From contig NZ_CP061291.1 in assembly GCF_018687455.1 (NCBI RefSeq), forward strand, positions 496,001 through 560,000: a stretch of DNA of 64,000 nucleotides, in the 5' to 3' direction. A model generated the notes under the pieces. That model saw only the letters and a list, made by a program, of their open reading frames with translations. It did no database searches and was not told the DNA's origin. Of the stretch, positions 61,947-64,000 are shown piece after piece (the first letter of the stretch is position 1; every line of letters begins with the position of its first letter). The translations under genes and the position numbers were made by a program. Source of the DNA: Polynucleobacter sp. TSB-Sco08W16 (GTDB lineage: Bacteria; Pseudomonadota; Gammaproteobacteria; Burkholderiales; Burkholderiaceae).

Positions 61947-63194
61947 ATGGCAAAAGCACTAGAAGGGGTCAAAATCCTCGACTTTACGCACGTTCAATCA
62001 GGGCCAACTTGTACTCAGTTATTAGCTTGGTTTGGTGCAGACGTGATCAAGGTAGAAAAATCAGGCGAGGGGGATGCAACACGCGGTCAATTGCGCGATA
62101 TTCCCGATGCGGATAGTTTGTATTTCACGATGTTGAACCATAACAAGCGTTCCATCACTGTAAATACCAAAACCCAAAAGGGTAAAGAAATTCTGGAGCG
62201 TCTGATTAAAGAGTGTGATGTTTTGGTTGAGAACTTTGCACCAGGCGCACTCGATCGCATGGGATTTTCTTGGGAGCGTATTCAGGAGCTCAATCCAATG
62301 ATGATCATGGCTTCTGTTAAAGGATTTGGCCCTGGCCCATACGAAGATTGCAAAGTGTATGAGAATGTAGCGCAATGCGCAGGCGGTTCTGCATCAACTA
62401 CAGGTTTTGATGATGGCCCACCCATGGTCACTGGTGCGCAGATTGGTGACAGTGGCACTGGTTTGCATTTGGCATTGGGTATTGTTACCGCGCTCTATCA
62501 GCGTACTCACTCTGGCCGCGGTCAGAAAGTATTGGCAGCAATGCAAGATGCAGTATTGAACTTATGCCGTGTAAAGTTACGTGATCAACAGCGCTTAGAG
62601 CGTAATGGTTTGATGCAAGAGTATCCACAGTTTCCTAATGGTGAGTTTGGTGATGCTGTGCCCCGTGCTGGTAATGCCTCTGGTGGCGGTCAGCCTGGTT
62701 GGATTGTCAAATGCAAAGGCTGGGAGACTGATCCCAATGCTTATATGTATGTGATTATTCAGGCCCCAGTATGGGAGGCTGTTTGTAAGGTGATTGGGCG
62801 TGAAGATTGGATTACGGATGTGCGTTTTGCATCCCCAATGGCGCGCTTGCCACACTTGATGGAGATTTTTGGCGAGATCGAAAAATGGACCATGACCATG
62901 ACGAAGTTTGAGGTCATGGATGTGTTGAATAAATACGATATCCCATGTGGCCCAATTCTGTCGATGAAAGAAATCGCAGAAGAACCTGCGTTGCGTGCTA
63001 CTGGAACTGTCGTGGAAGTGGATCATCCTATTCGTGGCAAGTACCTCACTGTTGGTAATCCCATTAAGTTGTCGGATAGCCCAACTGATGTTGAGCGTTC
63101 ACCGTTGTTGGGTGAGCATACCGATGAGATTCTGAGTGAGTTAGGTTACTCCACTGATGAATTGATTGCACTCCGTCACGACAAGGTTATTTAA
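61947..63194 (+). CDS. Second formyl-CoA transferase-like class III CoA-transferase
   Basis: This 415-residue paralogue of the frc product at 60037 is very similar along its whole length. The catalytic Asp168 is kept (Q-I-G-D-S-G-T-G-L-H) but the first Gly of the glycine loop is Ser (S-G-G-G-Q at 245-249), and codon use is less biased. It may be a second Frc, or an acyl-CoA:oxalate CoA-transferase with another donor such as acetyl-CoA or succinyl-CoA, as E. coli has both YfdW and YfdE. The next gene starts 1 base after its stop. Confidence 0.88.
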   Translation: MAKALEGVKILDFTHVQSGPTCTQLLAWFGADVIKVEKSGEGDATRGQLRDIPDADSLYFTMLNHNKRSITVNTKTQKGKEILERLIKECDVLVENFAPGALDRMGFSWERIQELNPMMIMASVKGFGPGPYEDCKVYENVAQCAGGSASTTGFDDGPPMVTGAQIGDSGTGLHLALGIVTALYQRTHSGRGQKVLAAMQDAVLNLCRVKLRDQQRLERNGLMQEYPQFPNGEFGDAVPRAGNASGGGQPGWIVKCKGWETDPNAYMYVIIQAPVWEAVCKVIGREDWITDVRFASPMARLPHLMEIFGEIEKWTMTMTKFEVMDVLNKYDIPCGPILSMKEIAEEPALRATGTVVEVDHPIRGKYLTVGNPIKLSDSPTDVERSPLLGEHTDEILSELGYSTDELIALRHDKVI

Positions 63195-63195
63195 G

Positions 63196-64000
63196 ATGCG
63201 GGTTGCGTTGATTGGTAGTGCAGACTTTGGTAAAGCCGCATTAGAAGCTTTTTTAGATCGTGGTGATGAAGTGGTGGCTGTATTTTGTCCTCCTGATAAT
63301 CCTAAATCAACTAAGCCTGAAGTGCTTAAAGAAGCAGCGCTATCAAGAGGTTTGACCCCCTTGCAATTTCCTTCTCTGAAGGGCTCTGAGGCTGCACAGG
63401 CAATGATTGATAGTCAGGCTGATATCTGTGTCATGGCCTATGTACTGCAGTTTGTGCCACAAGAACTCTGCAAAATCCCAAAGCACGGCACCATTCAATA
63501 TCACCCATCACTGTTACCAAAGTACCGCGGCCCTAGCGCGATCAATTGGGCGATTGCTTTAGGTGAAGAAAAAACTGGTTTAACAATCTTCCGTCCATCT
63601 GATGGCTTGGATGAAGGTGAAGTGATTTTGCAAAAAGAAGTGGCAATTGGTCCTGACGACACTCTCGGTAAGATTTATTTTGACCACCTTTTCCCGATTG
63701 GCATAAAGGCACTGTTAGAGGCTGCCGACCTAGTAGTGGCTGGCAAACATCAAGAACTCGTTCAGGATGAGTCACAAGCAAACTATGAAGGCTGGTTTGA
63801 TGCGAATGCTGCTCAGATACATTGGGCAACACACATCAGTCAAATTCATAATTTGATTCGCGCTTGTAATCCAGCGCCTGGCGCATGGACCAAGTTTGGT
63901 GAGCAAAAGGTTCAGATCTATGATTGCCATAAGCATGTGGCTGCTACCTTTGGCGCAGTCAAAGGCAAGCCTGGTGAAATTACTCAAATCACTCTAGATT
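63196..64000 (+). CDS. 10-formyltetrahydrofolate hydrolase/dehydrogenase-like formyltransferase domain protein (partial)
   Basis: The open frame starts at ATG 63196, 1 base after the second CoA-transferase gene, and is still open at the window edge (268 codons visible). The product has a formyltransferase Rossmann fold with H-P-S-L-L-P-K-Y-R-G-P-S-A-I-N-W; His103 and Asp139 (in D-G-L-D-E-G) keep the 36-residue spacing of the catalytic pair His106/Asp142 in the N-terminal domain of 10-formyl-THF dehydrogenase. It probably handles formyl groups linked to the formyl-CoA made here. Whether an ALDH domain follows is not visible. Confidence 0.85.
   Translation, partial: MRVALIGSADFGKAALEAFLDRGDEVVAVFCPPDNPKSTKPEVLKEAALSRGLTPLQFPSLKGSEAAQAMIDSQADICVMAYVLQFVPQELCKIPKHGTIQYHPSLLPKYRGPSAINWAIALGEEKTGLTIFRPSDGLDEGEVILQKEVAIGPDDTLGKIYFDHLFPIGIKALLEAADLVVAGKHQELVQDESQANYEGWFDANAAQIHWATHISQIHNLIRACNPAPGAWTKFGEQKVQIYDCHKHVAATFGAVKGKPGEITQITLD

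Overview
The window looks like a chromosomal segment of a betaproteobacterium of the order Burkholderiales, most like Polynucleobacter. This is inferred from the core gene order yebC-purD-hemF-nadD-rsfS-rlmH-maf-rng, the pepA/lptF-lptG divergence with holC, the 6S RNA behind zapA, and the moderate GC of the core. No database search was possible.

Positions 1 to about 12,284 are an AT-rich integrated element. It ends at a tRNA-Lys(UUU) gene beside a tyrosine-recombinase integrase; its other end lies left of the window. It carries a complete type I restriction-modification operon (hsdM-hsdS-hsdR plus a DUF5655-type gene), a second short integrase, a gene broken by one in-frame stop, a secreted protein with 20-residue repeats, a hairpin-rich stretch without a convincing gene (9089-9836), a run of small phage-type genes including a 49-codon coupled one, and hypothetical genes.

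From 12,285 the core begins. It holds cell-wall amidase amiC, tsaE, queG and azlCD. Next is a 2-hydroxyacid/glyoxylate locus: a YdiJ-type FAD/Fe-S dehydrogenase and its GntR regulator, divergent from an alanine/serine-glyoxylate aminotransferase, with two matching GntR-type palindromes between them. Then come a GlcG-like gene, an RNA helicase, gluQ, dnaE, an LPS-core glycosyltransferase cluster opposite msbA, and a long housekeeping operon on the minus strand (yebC to rng). These are followed by tRNA-Leu(CAA), a CysB-like regulator, lptFG, pepA, holC and lgt.

From 46,177 the genes are catabolic. A malonate module (LysR regulator, malonyl-CoA decarboxylase, three-part TRAP transporter, malonyl-CoA synthetase) should import malonate, activate it and decarboxylate it to acetyl-CoA. 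After tauE, 6S RNA and zapA there is a cobalamin riboswitch in front of a TonB-dependent receptor. The window closes with an oxalate locus: a Crp/Fnr regulator, oxalyl-CoA decarboxylase, two formyl-CoA transferase paralogues separated by a PAS protein, and a formyl-tetrahydrofolate hydrolase-like gene running off the edge. An Fnr-type box sits at the exact class II distance from a -10 element upstream of oxc, and the regulator has the matching recognition-helix motif. This is the most coherent regulatory prediction in the window.
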